Shown in pieces: positions 1-10,316 of a stretch of DNA of 64,000 bases. A program made the translations under genes and the position numbers. The DNA is from Gnetum montanum (taxonomy: Eukaryota > Streptophyta > Gnetopsida > Gnetales > Gnetaceae), in NCBI GenBank assembly GCA_015680685.1, contig MNCI01036463.1, positions 639,240 through 703,239 of the forward strand, written 5' to 3'. Under the pieces are notes generated by a model that saw only the letters and a program-made list of their open reading frames with translations, was not told the DNA's origin and did no database searches. Every line of letters starts with the position of its first letter. The first letter of the stretch is position 1.

Positions 1-378
1 TCAAATGCATTAAAGTAAAGATCAAGAAAGTAAAATGCATTAAATAAAATATTAATCTATTCTTAGTGCTACAAGAATTTTCAAAAGAGTTTGTTTCATT
101 CCCATCACATTGTTGCACTCAGGTACATCAGTGCTCGAATAAAGAATTGTACACACTTAGACTCCTACGAGCACTCAAAAATATTCTAAATTTGAGGAAA
201 ATAAACTACAAGAGCTTTGCTACTCTAGCTGAAAACTAACTTCCAAAACTATGCAAAAACTAGAGCCTAGGTGCTATATTTATAGGCCAAGATATCTACC
301 CCAATGTCAAATACCCAATGTTGCATACGCAATGTCACGTACCCGACGTCGTGGCCATTGGAAAATAGTAATTCATAA
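1..378 (-). repeat. 5' LTR of element A, U3-R half, in reversed block
   Basis: Reverse complement of the LTR 5' half, matching about 9478-9864 with scattered substitutions. The LTR start TTATGAAT lies at 378-371 on the minus strand and corresponds to TGATGAAT at 9478. A TATA box (CTATAAATA) is readable on the minus strand near 264-276, just as in the 3' LTR. The five bases outside it (379-383, CCCTT on the minus strand) are a candidate target-site duplication with 10317-10321. Confidence 0.8.
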
Positions 379-597
379 AAGGGTAAAACTGGAAAGAAAG
401 TAGTAGAAATTTCATAATCAAGATAAAAAGCTTTAATATTCATGAATGAACATCTTTACTGAACAACATATGCATTGAAAGCCCACACATTACAAACATA
501 ATGAAGCCTATAATGAGAACAAAAACTCAATAACTCACATTGACAATCCAAAATAAATTCATAAAGTCAAAAGGGGGAACTGAAATAGTAAGTGATG
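1..597. other. Probable misoriented assembly block
   Basis: This block reads backwards relative to element A. Positions 1-378 are the reverse complement of the first half of the LTR seen intact at 9478-10316, and the LTR copy resumes in forward orientation right after the N at 598. If the block is flipped, its last LTR bases (equivalent to about 9864) meet 599 (equivalent to about 9881), leaving only about 16 bp missing. The flip also puts CCCTT next to the LTR start, nearly matching CCCTC after the 3' LTR at 10317-10321. This is inference from internal comparison. Positions 384-597 would be host flank and contain nothing I recognise. Confidence 0.75.
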
Positions 598-598
598 N
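598..598. other. Single-N sequence gap
   Basis: One undetermined base where sequence orientation changes relative to element A. Two further single Ns, at 28420 and 28753, also flank a reversed block, so the N appears to be a contig-join marker rather than a sequencing ambiguity. Confidence 0.8.
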
Positions 599-1027
599 TC
601 AATTGTTAATGAACATGAGCATGACTACTTTGAGCATTCATATAATACTTGGTAACCCAGCAACGCTGAACGTTTGGTAGCCTAGTAGCATTATATGTGT
701 TTAGGAAAGTAGGATGGTTACTTGTGTTAGGCTAGATAGGTAATAATGTATTAGATTTTAAATTACTCTACTCTTCATTATTATTGTAAGCAATCAAATC
801 TATAAAACATAAAATGATAAAAAATCATATACCTCAATTACGCTTAAACCATACCATCAAGCCTCACAAGTGTAGTTGGGAAGAAAATGAATGTTCCCAA
901 TGCCCATTTCACTTCCTAGAAGAGCTAGTGCATTAGGTAACTATAGGTCCATATAATTCTATGGGATTTCACGTAATGCCTTAGTGATTTGTATGGTTGG
1001 GTGTAGGGGGTACCTTGCCGCTCATCA
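599..1027 (+). repeat. 5' LTR of element A, R-U5 half
   Basis: Direct repeat of about 9881-10316. Both copies contain the same ordered landmarks (cttggtaaccca, aaaatgataaaaaatcatatacctc, gcctcacaagtgtagttggg, ctagtgcattaggtaactataggtcc) and end in ctcatca. The two copies differ by small substitutions and indels, so the insertion is old. The end is fixed by the primer-binding site that follows. Confidence 0.88.
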
Positions 1028-1028
1028 T

Positions 1029-1046
1029 TGGCACCATTGCCAGGGG
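1029..1046 (+). other. Primer-binding site, tRNA-Asp-like
   Basis: The sequence tggcaccattgccagggg begins two bases after the 5' LTR. It is close to TGGCGCCGTTGCCGGGGA, the complement of the 3' end of plant tRNA-Asp, the primer used by Athila-type and related gypsy elements. The mismatches are all transitions. Minus-strand DNA synthesis would start here. Confidence 0.75.
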
Positions 1047-1188
1047 CATTTTTTTTATTTCATGCACTATCTAGGACCTAGTGAACATTATTTAACTCAA
1101 TGGACTAAACCTTAGAGTCATATATTATTTTACAATACTACAACAACTATTTGCAAGCACATTGTGATTTTTATTTTGCTAACCGATA

Positions 1189-2760
1189 ATGTCTTCTTCT
1201 CACAAGAGCGACTTATTGCCTAAGACTGATAAAGCTTATCAGCTAGTGCCTTAACAATATTGAATTGTATATACTCATCTTGATGAGTATGTACCGAACT
1301 TCACCTTCATCCTACACTAGGATGAATAGCTATGGTGGTGTGACATGGAAGGCAACATTGTGTTGCGACTTGATCAAGTTGTTCTTGCAATGCTCTACCA
1401 AATGCTTACACGATGTGGTTTCTAAGACCACCATGCAGAGTATATTATGGAAGATACTGATGCTAGGGATTATCATCCCACTAAAGCACAATGTCTATAG
1501 GATTGATAGCTAGAATAGCACTATGAATTTTTGAAGGGAAAAGGACTTAACGATTCTCCATTCCTATTTTATCAACAAGCTAGTGTGAAACCCTTCTCTA
1601 GGAAATTTCCATTCAATGAAACTCCTCTCTTTGACTTTGGTGATGGAGGTCAAAACTAGAACTTGCACTCCACAATTCACAATCCTGGTTCTAGTAATAA
1701 GGGATCCAATGATAAAGAGGGATCTGAAGGGGCAAGTCAAGGCAAGGATGTAGACAAAAAGCAAGATCAAGATCATGGTCATGATCACTGGAGAGGTGGT
1801 AGTAGGCACTATGATGGTGCTAGTTCTTCTTCCTCTTCCCCTTCATCATCTTCTTCTTCCTTTAGCTTTGACCATGATTGTAGAAGGTGAGACCATGATG
1901 GAGGTGATCAAAATGAATGAAATGACCGACATGACCAACATGATCCAAGGGACCATCGAGAAAGACAAGATCAAGGGCACAGATGTTCAAGAGAGGCACA
2001 TTACCATGAATGAAGGGGTAGTAGAGGGCATCATAGGCACCATGATCAAGGCCTAGATGAGCCTCTATTTTCTACCCAAAGTATGGTTAACATTGCAGAG
2101 GTAGCGAGAATTCCAACAAGGCATGTGAAGGTTAGTTGGATCAAACGGTTAGACATGAATAATATTCCTTAATTTGAAGGAGGATATAACTCTAATCCAT
2201 AGAATCGTCTTTATGCTTTTCAAGATGCATGTGCCTTGCAAAACATAGAGAATAAGTGATAGAAATTAAAGTTTTTCCCTAGGGCACTTATCAAAGAAGT
2301 AGAAAACTGGTATTGGTCCTTAGAGCTAGAATCTATCAAACAATAGAGTACCATGCTTGAGTTGTTTAATGATAAATATCAAATGTACTCTAGAGTGTCC
2401 AACTTAAGGAAGAAAATTCAAGGATGGAAACAAGGAAGGCATGAACCCTTGGATGTTGCCATCAGCCAATACTATGCCTTAATGCATAAATGTTCAAGCC
2501 ATGATTATTCTCAACTGGATCAACTTCGCCACATAGTAGATGGGATTTGCTTAGAAATGAGGGGAACCCTTAGTGTCTATGCCAAAGGGAGATTGTTAGA
2601 ACTAAGTGCTCATTAGATACAAAGATTAATAGATCAGGTCACCAAATAGGAGGGTGAACTAAGAAAAAGAGAAAGTGTAGAAGCGTATAACTATGATCCT
2701 TCCATTTGTAAGAGGGAGGTATGATTTTGTGACAGTGAGGACAAGTTTGTATTTGATGAG
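1189..2760 (+). pseudogene. gag (capsid region) of element A
   Basis: The frame starts at ATG 1189 (MSSSHKSD), about 160 bp after the primer site. It stays in one frame through 2760, interrupted by stop codons rather than frame changes. The N-terminal part is rich in Ser, Asp and His. A capsid-like part at about 2130-2650 has the features of plant gypsy gag (IPxFEGGYN, FFPRALIKEVENWY, MLELFNDKYQMYSRV, VYAKGRLLE). Element E carries the same landmarks at 49600-50060. Gag would form the cytoplasmic virus-like particle. Several stops sit where relatives have Gln or Trp, consistent with C-to-T decay. Confidence 0.75.
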
Positions 2761-2837
2761 GGGTGAATAAGAAAACCTTGCCACTTCAAAAATTCCAATT
2801 TGAACATATGGTCAAGGTTGATTAGTTATGGAACTCA

Positions 2838-4178
2838 ATGAATAACAGATTCCAAGCTATTCTTAAAATTTCTAAAGAGTCCAAAGAACAGGGTAGTGAC
2901 CACAAGTGTAGAAGGCATAAGGAAGCTAAACGTGCATGTCACAAAGGTAAGGGCAAGATTGTTGTAATTGAAGAAGTTGCAAATAGTGAATTAGATGATG
3001 ATCATGGATGTGACGTCTATCAGTATGAACATCCTAAGGGATGGTGCCTAGTTGTGTCACATCTATAGAAGTCTAGGGTGTATGCCTTATATCCACAACT
3101 TACACAAAGGCAAACATCTAGAAGGTTACTTTATCCTCAAGGTAATCTTAGGCAATTTCACCAGCAACAACCATATTATCCAAGTGGAGCTCCACTACAA
3201 TTATATGAATAGTATAAATAGTGGCAGCAACCACAATCATGGGTGCTAACACTACCAAGGCAACAATACCCTTATCAATATCTTGATCCATATGGTTACT
3301 ATGTTCAGCAACCCATGTCTCCATGTGACTTCTCCAATCACCTCTCTAATTTTCAGCCTCACTACCACCCTTCAGATTATTATCGAGCTCATTCGCCAAA
3401 TGAAAGAAGGGATAACACCTCTTACCCTTATCCTTTTCCTATCCCTACACATGCTTCTCCTCCATCCACACAATTACCACCTACTCCACCTATGTAGGAT
3501 GAATTGCTAGCTCAACCACAACAACACAATGCGACAAGGCCTATTAATCTACAGTTGAATCATCAATCAAAAGGGTCAAATGACCGATCAAAGAAAAGAC
3601 CTTTCTTTCAAATCCGTAGTCCACCTAAGCCATGTCATACACCCACGGTTGACAACCCTACTCCTGCCGCTCCCTCCTCTGTATCAAATTCCTTCAAGCC
3701 TCCTTCAAACCAAACTCTACCTGGGATTCATACTGTAATGCTCACTCATATCATATTTGATTACATCTATGTAGGAAACCTTCTTAGGAAATTAGTTGAT
3801 CCTAGAAGTCCTCTAATTTATTTGTAGATTGCTTGGAATGAACTATGCATGGCTCTTATTGATTCAGGTTTTGGTGTTAATTTAATTTCTCATGAGATGT
3901 ACACTACATGGAACTTGCCTCCTCTCAAGAAGAGCAACATAAGATTAGAACTAGCAAATCAGTCCATCATTATTCCACTTGGACTAGTAGAAGACATTGT
4001 AATCACTATCTATGGATGGTTTTATCCTACCAACTTCATGGTAATTAAAGTGGAGAATTGCAAAAGGAATTTCCTAATCATAATGGGAAGGGCATGGTTG
4101 AGCACTGTTGATGTAAGAATGGGCATCAAAGATCTTTCCTTGGAGATATCTAAAGAAAATCTATTTGGGAAGATTTAG
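2838..4178 (+). pseudogene. gag tail and aspartic protease of element A
   Basis: A new frame, one base off the capsid frame, opens near 2838 and continues with stops through protease into RT. The first part has a basic patch (KCRRHKEAKRACHKGKGK) that may be the nucleic-acid-binding tail. A Pro/Tyr/Gln-rich linker follows at 3243-3780. The protease is at 3849-4178: the catalytic DSG is intact at 3861-3869, followed by a hydrophobic LELANQ strand region and the C-terminal IIMGRAWL motif typical of retropepsins. The enzyme would cut the polyprotein during particle maturation. No classical CCHC knuckle is visible. Confidence 0.75.
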
Positions 4179-5420
4179 AAGAAGAGAGTTCCATGCATTG
4201 TGTATAGCGATACAGGGTGCAATTGTGTGTAGAAGCTTTGGGCCATAAAGTAAGCATCTATCTCTGCATGCAAGCAATGTGCACCAGAAGTAGAAATTCA
4301 AAGGTATCTATATGTAGTAGCCACAAAGAAAGAGGGCACCCAGTGGTTGATCATTGATTCTAAAAGTAGCACACTTTGCATGGAACCAATTGAGAGCCTG
4401 ACATGTGCATATGTCATGAGCATGGATGAACTCGAGCAAGTTCATCACTAATTCTCTAATGACACAAATGAAGATACTCACTAGGAAGACTTGGAAATTC
4501 CTAAAAAATTCAAGTAAGAGTCCCTTAAATTGAAAACACTACTGGCCAGAATGGAATATGTGTTTTTAAAAAATGGGAAGTCAGTTATAATCAATGCAAA
4601 ACTTGCTCCAGAATAGAAAAAGATGTTATTGAAAGTAGTTGAAAGATGATCGACAGATTTTGCTTGGTCATATCCTAAACTCATAGGAATTGATCCTAGG
4701 ATATGCTAGAATCACATCTACACTATCCTATCCATGAAGCCAAAATGATAGCCACAAAGGTGATTGAACCCCAAACTAAAGCAGATTGTCAAGGAGGAAA
4801 TTAAGTAACTCTTCAAGGCAGGGTTCATTTATCCCATTGAGGATAGTGAGTGGGTTAGCACACCTGTAATTGTGTCAAAGAAAGGTGGAAAGTGGAGAGT
4901 CTACATCAATTTTAGGCTATTGAATATGGAAACATTCAAGAATCATTTTTTGTTGCCATTTGTTGACCAGGTTCTTGACACCATATTTGGGCATTGCTAT
5001 GACAACTTTCTAGATGGTTATAGTGGCTATAATTAAATCCAAATTTCACTAGAAGACCAAGAAAAGACAACATTCATAATTCCTTGGAGGACTTTTTCAT
5101 ATTGCAAGATGCCATTTGGTCTATGCAATGCTCCTGCCACATTCCAGTGCCTAGTCCTGAGCATTTTTCAATAGTAGATTAGCAGTGGTGTGGAAGTCTT
5201 CATGAATAACTTCTCTACCTATGGAGCTACATTTGAGCAAGCCCTGGACCACCTTGAGCAAGTGCTAAAAAAATGTGTTAAAACTAACTTGTGGCTCAAT
5301 TGGTAGAAAAGTCACCTCATGGTCCAGGAGGGCATTGTATTAGGGCATAGGATATCACAAGTAAGAATTGATGTAGATCCAAAGAAAATGAGGGTCATCC
5401 AAGCACCAAATAGAAATTGT
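4179..5420 (+). pseudogene. Reverse transcriptase of element A
   Basis: RT continues in the protease frame. Recognisable blocks in order are SEWVSTPVIVSKKGGKWRV near 4845-4905, LPFVDQVLD, FLDGYSGYN near 5010-5033, and MPFGLCNAPATF near 5110-5150. The catalytic F-M-D-D is changed to FMNN at 5199-5210, with both aspartates lost through single G-to-A changes. A TAA at 5034-5036 replaces the Gln of the usual YNQI. The frame shifts near 5415. The enzyme would copy genomic RNA into DNA in the particle. This copy is clearly dead. Confidence 0.85.
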
Positions 5421-6000
5421 TAAAGATGTTTGATCATTCCTTGGACATACTAGCTACTACTAGTGATTCATAGAGAATTTCTCTAAGATCATAAAATTGT
5501 TGGTCAAGCTAACAAGGAAAGATGCTCCCTCTTTCTGGACCATAGAATGTGAGAAAGCATTCTAGAAACTTAAAGAGAAGCTTGTAGAAACTCCAATTTC
5601 ACAAGCACTTGATTGGTCCAAACCATTTCATATTATGATGGATGCATCGAATTATGTTTTGGGAGCTGTGTTGATGTAGTTAGATGATAAGAAACATCCT
5701 TATTACATCCACTGTGCTAGTCAAAGCATTGTGGGTGCACAACTAAACTACACCACTATAGAAAAAGAATGATGGAAATTGTGTTTGCTCTAGAAAATTT
5801 TAGGCATTATGTGCTTGGATACAAGGTGTTTGTACAAAAAGACCATGGTGCCATCTACTTCCTAATGAATAAGCCAATGTTGAGCTCTCATGTCATATGG
5901 TGGCTGGTGATCTTGTAGGAATTCGATCTTACGATGGTAGATCGAAAGGGCACTGAGAATGTGGTTGTTGATATCTTGTCTTAGTTATGATAGGATGACA
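5421..6000 (+). pseudogene. RNase H of element A
   Basis: Follows RT in a shifted frame. The RT connection region is seen as SFLGHTSYY and the RNase H core as PFHIMMDASNYVLGAVL near 5625-5676. This is followed by YYIHCASQ and QLNYTTIEKE, the usual order of gypsy RNase H. A TAG at 5677-5679 stands where relatives have Gln. RNase H would degrade the RNA strand of the RNA-DNA hybrid. Further frame changes near 5770 break the domain. Confidence 0.75.
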
Positions 6001-6169
6001 AAGAGGAAGAAAGCCCACTCTCTAACATGTTTCTTGATGAACTCCTCTTTGCTAGGGCTATAACTAAACAAATGCCTAATGAGTCAAAATGGTATGATGA
6101 CATTTTTACCTATCTTCTCACTCAAGAGATGCCACAAGGGTTGGACCACTGAAAGAAATAATAGTTTCT

Positions 6170-7440
6170 TCACCAAGTAAAACACTCTATAGAGAACAAT
6201 GGACACCGTTACAAGGTGTGTGCCAGTGGCCTAGTTCATTGGTGTGTCCCTAATGTCGATCAACTGCACATTCTCCAAGATGCTCATGAGGGTCCTTGTG
6301 GAGGACACTATGTTGGGAGATGCAAGGCCATTAAAATCTTAATGGTAGGGTACTACTAGCCAACACTCTTTAGAAATGCTCATCATTATGTCCTTTCTTG
6401 TGAATGATACCAACAAGATGGTAGAATGATTGCTCAAATGGAGGAACCTCAACAATGGATTCAACCACTAGAACCCTTTGATATCTGGGGCATTGACTTC
6501 ATGGGTTCCATCACATCCATGTCAAATGGAAAGGCGTACATCATAGTTGCTATTAGCTATTATATGAAATGGGTAGAAGTAGTAGCCATCATCAATTGTA
6601 CATCTTCTACTATTACTTAGTTTGTATAACAAAATGTTGTAAATAGGTTTGGTATGTCATGTGCATTAATTTTTGATAATGGAACTGACTTTACAAGCAC
6701 TACTTTTTAGAAACTCATGCAACACTTAGGGGTTGAACATAAACTCATAACATCTTATCATCCCCAAGCTAATGGTCAAGCTAAGGTTATCAATAGGGAA
6801 ATCACAAGGATACTAACAAGAACTATTAGCAAGTATAGGAAGGACTAAAGCACAAAGCTCAACGATGCCCTTTGGGCCTACCGCTCAACATGGAAACATT
6901 CTATAGGCTATTCTCCCTATGAGCTTGTGTATGGAAAATTACCAATACTTCCTATTCAATCTAAACTCTGTACACTTTCAATAGCTTGTGACCTTGACTT
7001 GAGTCTAGCCCAAAAAGAATAACTGATGAATCTCAACTTGATAGAAGAAAATTGATTAGTAGCCTTATCATCCAACAAGTTGCACAAAGCCTATAACAAA
7101 AAGCATCATGACCTAGAAATTAGAAAAGTCAAATTTCAACTGTGAGATAAGGTTCTCTGTTGGAACCCCATACATGCATCTCAATGAAGTTCCAAATGTT
7201 GTAGAAAGGACCTTACATCATTTATGAGACTTTTACTTCTGGGGCCATTATGATCTATAAATCTGAGAGCCCAAACAAAAAATAGCTGGTTAACATTCAA
7301 CAAATCAAACCTTTCCATGAGTATACGCTAGCTAACACAACAAGCACCTTATTAGATGGACATCGATGCTCCATATTTCAAATCTCCTCCTTTTAACTTA
7401 GTCATGGGGGAGATGGTCACTCATGTTAACCATATAAGTG
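6170..7440 (+). pseudogene. Integrase of element A, with C-terminal tail
   Basis: An HHCC zinc-finger region is seen at about 6260-6420 (LQDAHEGPCGGHY, then AHHYVLSCE). The catalytic core has WGIDFMG near 6487, IFDNGTDFTS near 6672 and SYHPQANGQAKVINREI near 6755, supplying the D, D and E positions. TAG stops at 6357-6359 (expected Trp) and 6618-6620 (expected Gln) fit cytosine deamination. The C-terminal tail runs to about 7440 and ends with a segment (FNLVMGEM) also present in element D. No chromodomain is visible. Integrase would insert the cDNA into the genome. Confidence 0.85.
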
Positions 7441-9465
7441 GCTCCTCAATTTTCCAATTTTTTGTTTTACGCATTTTTTGTTTTACACATTCTTTATTTT
7501 ACATCTTTTTATTTTCATGTTATTAATCTTTTCTACTTTTTTTTACACCATCGGTAGTACATTTGATATTTCTTGAATATTTTACACTTTCTTTGATATT
7601 TGCTTTTATTTGGTGTGATTTTCTAACTTTTTTGTTAAAAAGTGCTAGGTACATTGGTAATGTGTTTGATGGTGGTATGTACTATTTTTCTTATTTCATT
7701 GTTGGTGTTTGGTTTTTGGTTTTGAATTTTCTTACGGATAATCAGGACATGGTTTCTTTTTCATGTAATAGGTAGTGAATCCAAAACATCCACCCATCCT
7801 CAAACTTTATGATTTTCTTTGTTTTGGAAATATGCAGTTCCTTTTTCATTACTAAAGCTTTAATAAATTTGTGACTTTGGTAGTTTTCAGAATTGGGAAG
7901 GATTCATAGGTTTGAATAGGGTGTGGCTTCAAGGGGATTCAGTATTCTTTGTGCCTTTCTATTTGCCTAGGTGCATGTGTGTTTTCATGGATTTCTTACC
8001 ATTCCATGTTGATCAATAAAAGGAATTTCAATAAGTTCTTACATGCTGTTGTTCTCATCCAAAAATAATGATGAGAATTCAAAGCACATCCCTTGGATAA
8101 AATAAATGCATATGTCCTTGCATGGTGTGGTTCTCATTAGAAAGAAAAAAAATGATGAGAATTTAAAGCACACCCCTTGGACAAAATAAATATATGTGTC
8201 TTTACATGGTGTGGTTTCCATTTAAAAAAAATAATGGGAATTCAAAGCACATCCCTTAGAAAGAATAAATGGGCTACAAGCACTGGTTGTAAGACTAGTC
8301 TCCTCTAACTAAGGCCCTTCCTCACGTACTACTTCTTCTCTAATAAGGAATGGTGGTTGTTCTATGGGAGCACTCTTATGTCTCAAGGGATGGATTGGTC
8401 TTAGAATGTCGATGTGAAGTCACTGAATGTGGTTGGTTTTGGTTTGGACTAAGGAGGGATCCTATCAAGTTATTTAACCACAAAATCCATAAGGGGATTC
8501 ATGTGACCTTAATAAGTAACTCGATTCCACTCTCTCTCATCCATCTATGCTTTCCATGTCTCATCTTGCTATTGGCTACATGTTCTGGTTCGATGTCTTA
8601 GTTTGATTTGTTAGAATTCTTAGTTAGTTTCTTTTGAATTTTTGTACTTAACTTTCTGTAACCATTAATCATCCATGGAGTCCATGGACTCTTTTATTTG
8701 AAGTTATGCAAGGGCATAAAAGGCCTATGCCTACTTTGGGAAGGACTTACTTGCATATCTTTTAGTTGGGTTAGTTAAGTTCTTTACTCTTAGACACTCT
8801 TACAATCAAATTCTCTCTTTTTTATCCCATCAACGACATCTGATTATGCACATCTTCACAACAATTTTTAGTGAATTTTTCTTTTTATTTTTATTATTAT
8901 TGTTATAAATTCTTATACTCTCTTCATATGTTTCCTTGTGCTGAGATTTTTCCAAATTTAATGGACCACTTGTCTAATTTACCCTATTTTTTCAACCTTT
9001 CGCTAAGATTACTAAAAGAATCAATCTACCACAATCACAACTTAGCCAAGTGTAACCACTAATGAGACAAGGCATTTAACTGCTATGTGTTATACCTTGC
9101 ATACTAATTCATGATGTTGTTGTGATTATAGTGGGAAGCATGGATTGGAAGCAGGACTATCTTCACCAAGGATGATGCAACAGTGCCACACAATGAGGAT
9201 CATTCATGATTGTAGGATCTCTTCTCTCTCTCATTCATCTATTGCCATGATATGTTGGATGCTAGTGTTATCCAGGGTGTTCACTTCTCTTATCATGAAC
9301 ACCCAATGTTGAAAAAATTGTAATTTTGTATACTTGGGTACGCAGAGTCTGTTGTTCCATTTGAGTTAGTCTGTATTTCAGTCAATAATGCCATACCTAC
9401 CCAATATATGATGTTGTACAAAACTTGTTCCTCCTCTTCTTTGCTCAAGGATATGTTTTCATTCA
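7441..9465 (+). other. 3' untranslated region of element A
   Basis: Starts with a T-rich, (ttttac)-like tract at about 7455-7570 that also follows integrase in elements D (antisense, 42930-43140) and E (53850-54060). It contains the triple repeat at 8050-8265. Segments near 8270-8780 are shared with element C (21480-22030), D and F (antisense). I find no counterpart of the third ORF of elements C to F; it is presumably deleted between about 8800 and 9420. Confidence 0.6.
8050..8265 (+). repeat. Tandem triplication, about 80-bp unit
   Basis: Three diverged copies of a unit of the form gtccttgcatggtgtggttctcat, an A-rich run, tgatgagaattcaaagcacatcccttgga. Each unit can pair with itself, because ttctcat and atgagaa flank the A-rich run. 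One copy of the same unit lies at 21390-21460 in element C. Confidence 0.7.
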
Positions 9466-9477
9466 ATTGTGAGGGTA
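9466..9477 (+). other. Polypurine tract region of element A
   Basis: The bases ttgtgagggta sit directly before the 3' LTR start. The preceding ctcaaggatatgttttcattca is shared, with small changes, by elements C (25828), D (38070 antisense), E (59051) and F (60055 antisense). Plus-strand DNA synthesis would start here. The run is weakened by an A compared with gtgggggta in the relatives. Confidence 0.7.
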
Positions 9478-10316
9478 TGATGAATAGTCATTTTCAAGTG
9501 GCCGCGATGTTAGGTATGTGACGTTAGGGTTTGGATCCAACATCGGGTATCCAACATTGGGGCATATATCCTAGCCTATAAATATAGTTCCTGGGCTTTA
9601 GTTTTTGCATAGTTTTGGAAGTTAGTTTTCAGCCAGAGTAGGGAAGCTCTTATATTTTATTTTCCTTAGAGTTAGAATATTTTTTGAATGCCCACAAAAG
9701 GAGTCTAAGTATGTATCATTCTTTGTTTCAGCACTAATGTACCTGAGTGCAGCAGTGTGACGAGCATAAAATGAAATCTTTTGACAATCCTTGCAACACT
9801 GAGAATAGATTAATATTTTCTTTAAATAGTTTTACTTACTTGCTCTTTATTTTAATGCATTTGAATTAAGCAATTTATTTCTAGTTGTTAACAAACACGA
9901 GCATGACCACTTCAAGCATTCATATAGTACTTGGTAACCCAACAACGCTTAACGTTTGGTAGCCCAACAACACTATATGTGTTTAGGATGTGTTCGGGAA
10001 AGTGCGACAGTTACTTGTGTTAGGATAGATGGGAAATGACGAATTAGATTTTAAATTACTCTACTCTTCATTGTTGTTGTATGTGATCAAATCTATAAAA
10101 CATAAAATGATAAAAAATCATATACCTCAATTACACTTAAACCATTTCCTCGAGCCTCACAAGTGTAGTTGGGAAGACAACAAATGTTCTTAATGCCCAT
10201 TTCACTTCCTAGAAGAGCTAGTGCATTAGGTAACTATAGGTCCATGGAATTTTACTAGATCACGCACTCCTTAGTGATTCATATGGTTGGGCATAGGGGT
10301 ACCTTGTCACTCATCA
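9478..10316 (+). repeat. 3' LTR of element A
   Basis: 839 bp, starting TGATGAATAG and ending CTCATCA. The second half is a direct repeat of 599-1027 and the first half is an inverted repeat of 1-378. U3 contains two variants of a gttnggtatccaacattgggg word. A TATA box lies at 9577-9584. The flanking CCCTC at 10317-10321 is the candidate target-site duplication. Confidence 0.9.
9577..9584 (+). promoter_or_regulatory. TATA box in 3' LTR of element A
   Basis: TATAAATA within cctataaatatag, about 100 bp into the LTR. The equivalent box is found in the LTRs of C, D and F and in the reversed 5' LTR copy, so it is the likely pol II start for the family. Confidence 0.65.

Larger units (their letters stand above)
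599..10316 (+). mobile_element. Element A: degenerate Ty3/gypsy LTR retrotransposon
   Basis: Two LTRs (3' copy 839 bp), a tRNA-Asp-like primer site, gag-protease-RT-RNase H-integrase order and a polypurine tract define a Ty3/gypsy element in plus orientation. Integrase lies after RNase H, which separates it from copia. No chromodomain is visible, and the primer type fits the non-chromovirus (Athila/Tat) branch. All reading frames carry stops, so the copy cannot encode working enzymes. The third ORF seen in relatives C to F is absent here: the stretch between about 8800 and 9420 has no counterpart of it. The true 5' end lies inside the reversed block at position 378. Confidence 0.85.
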
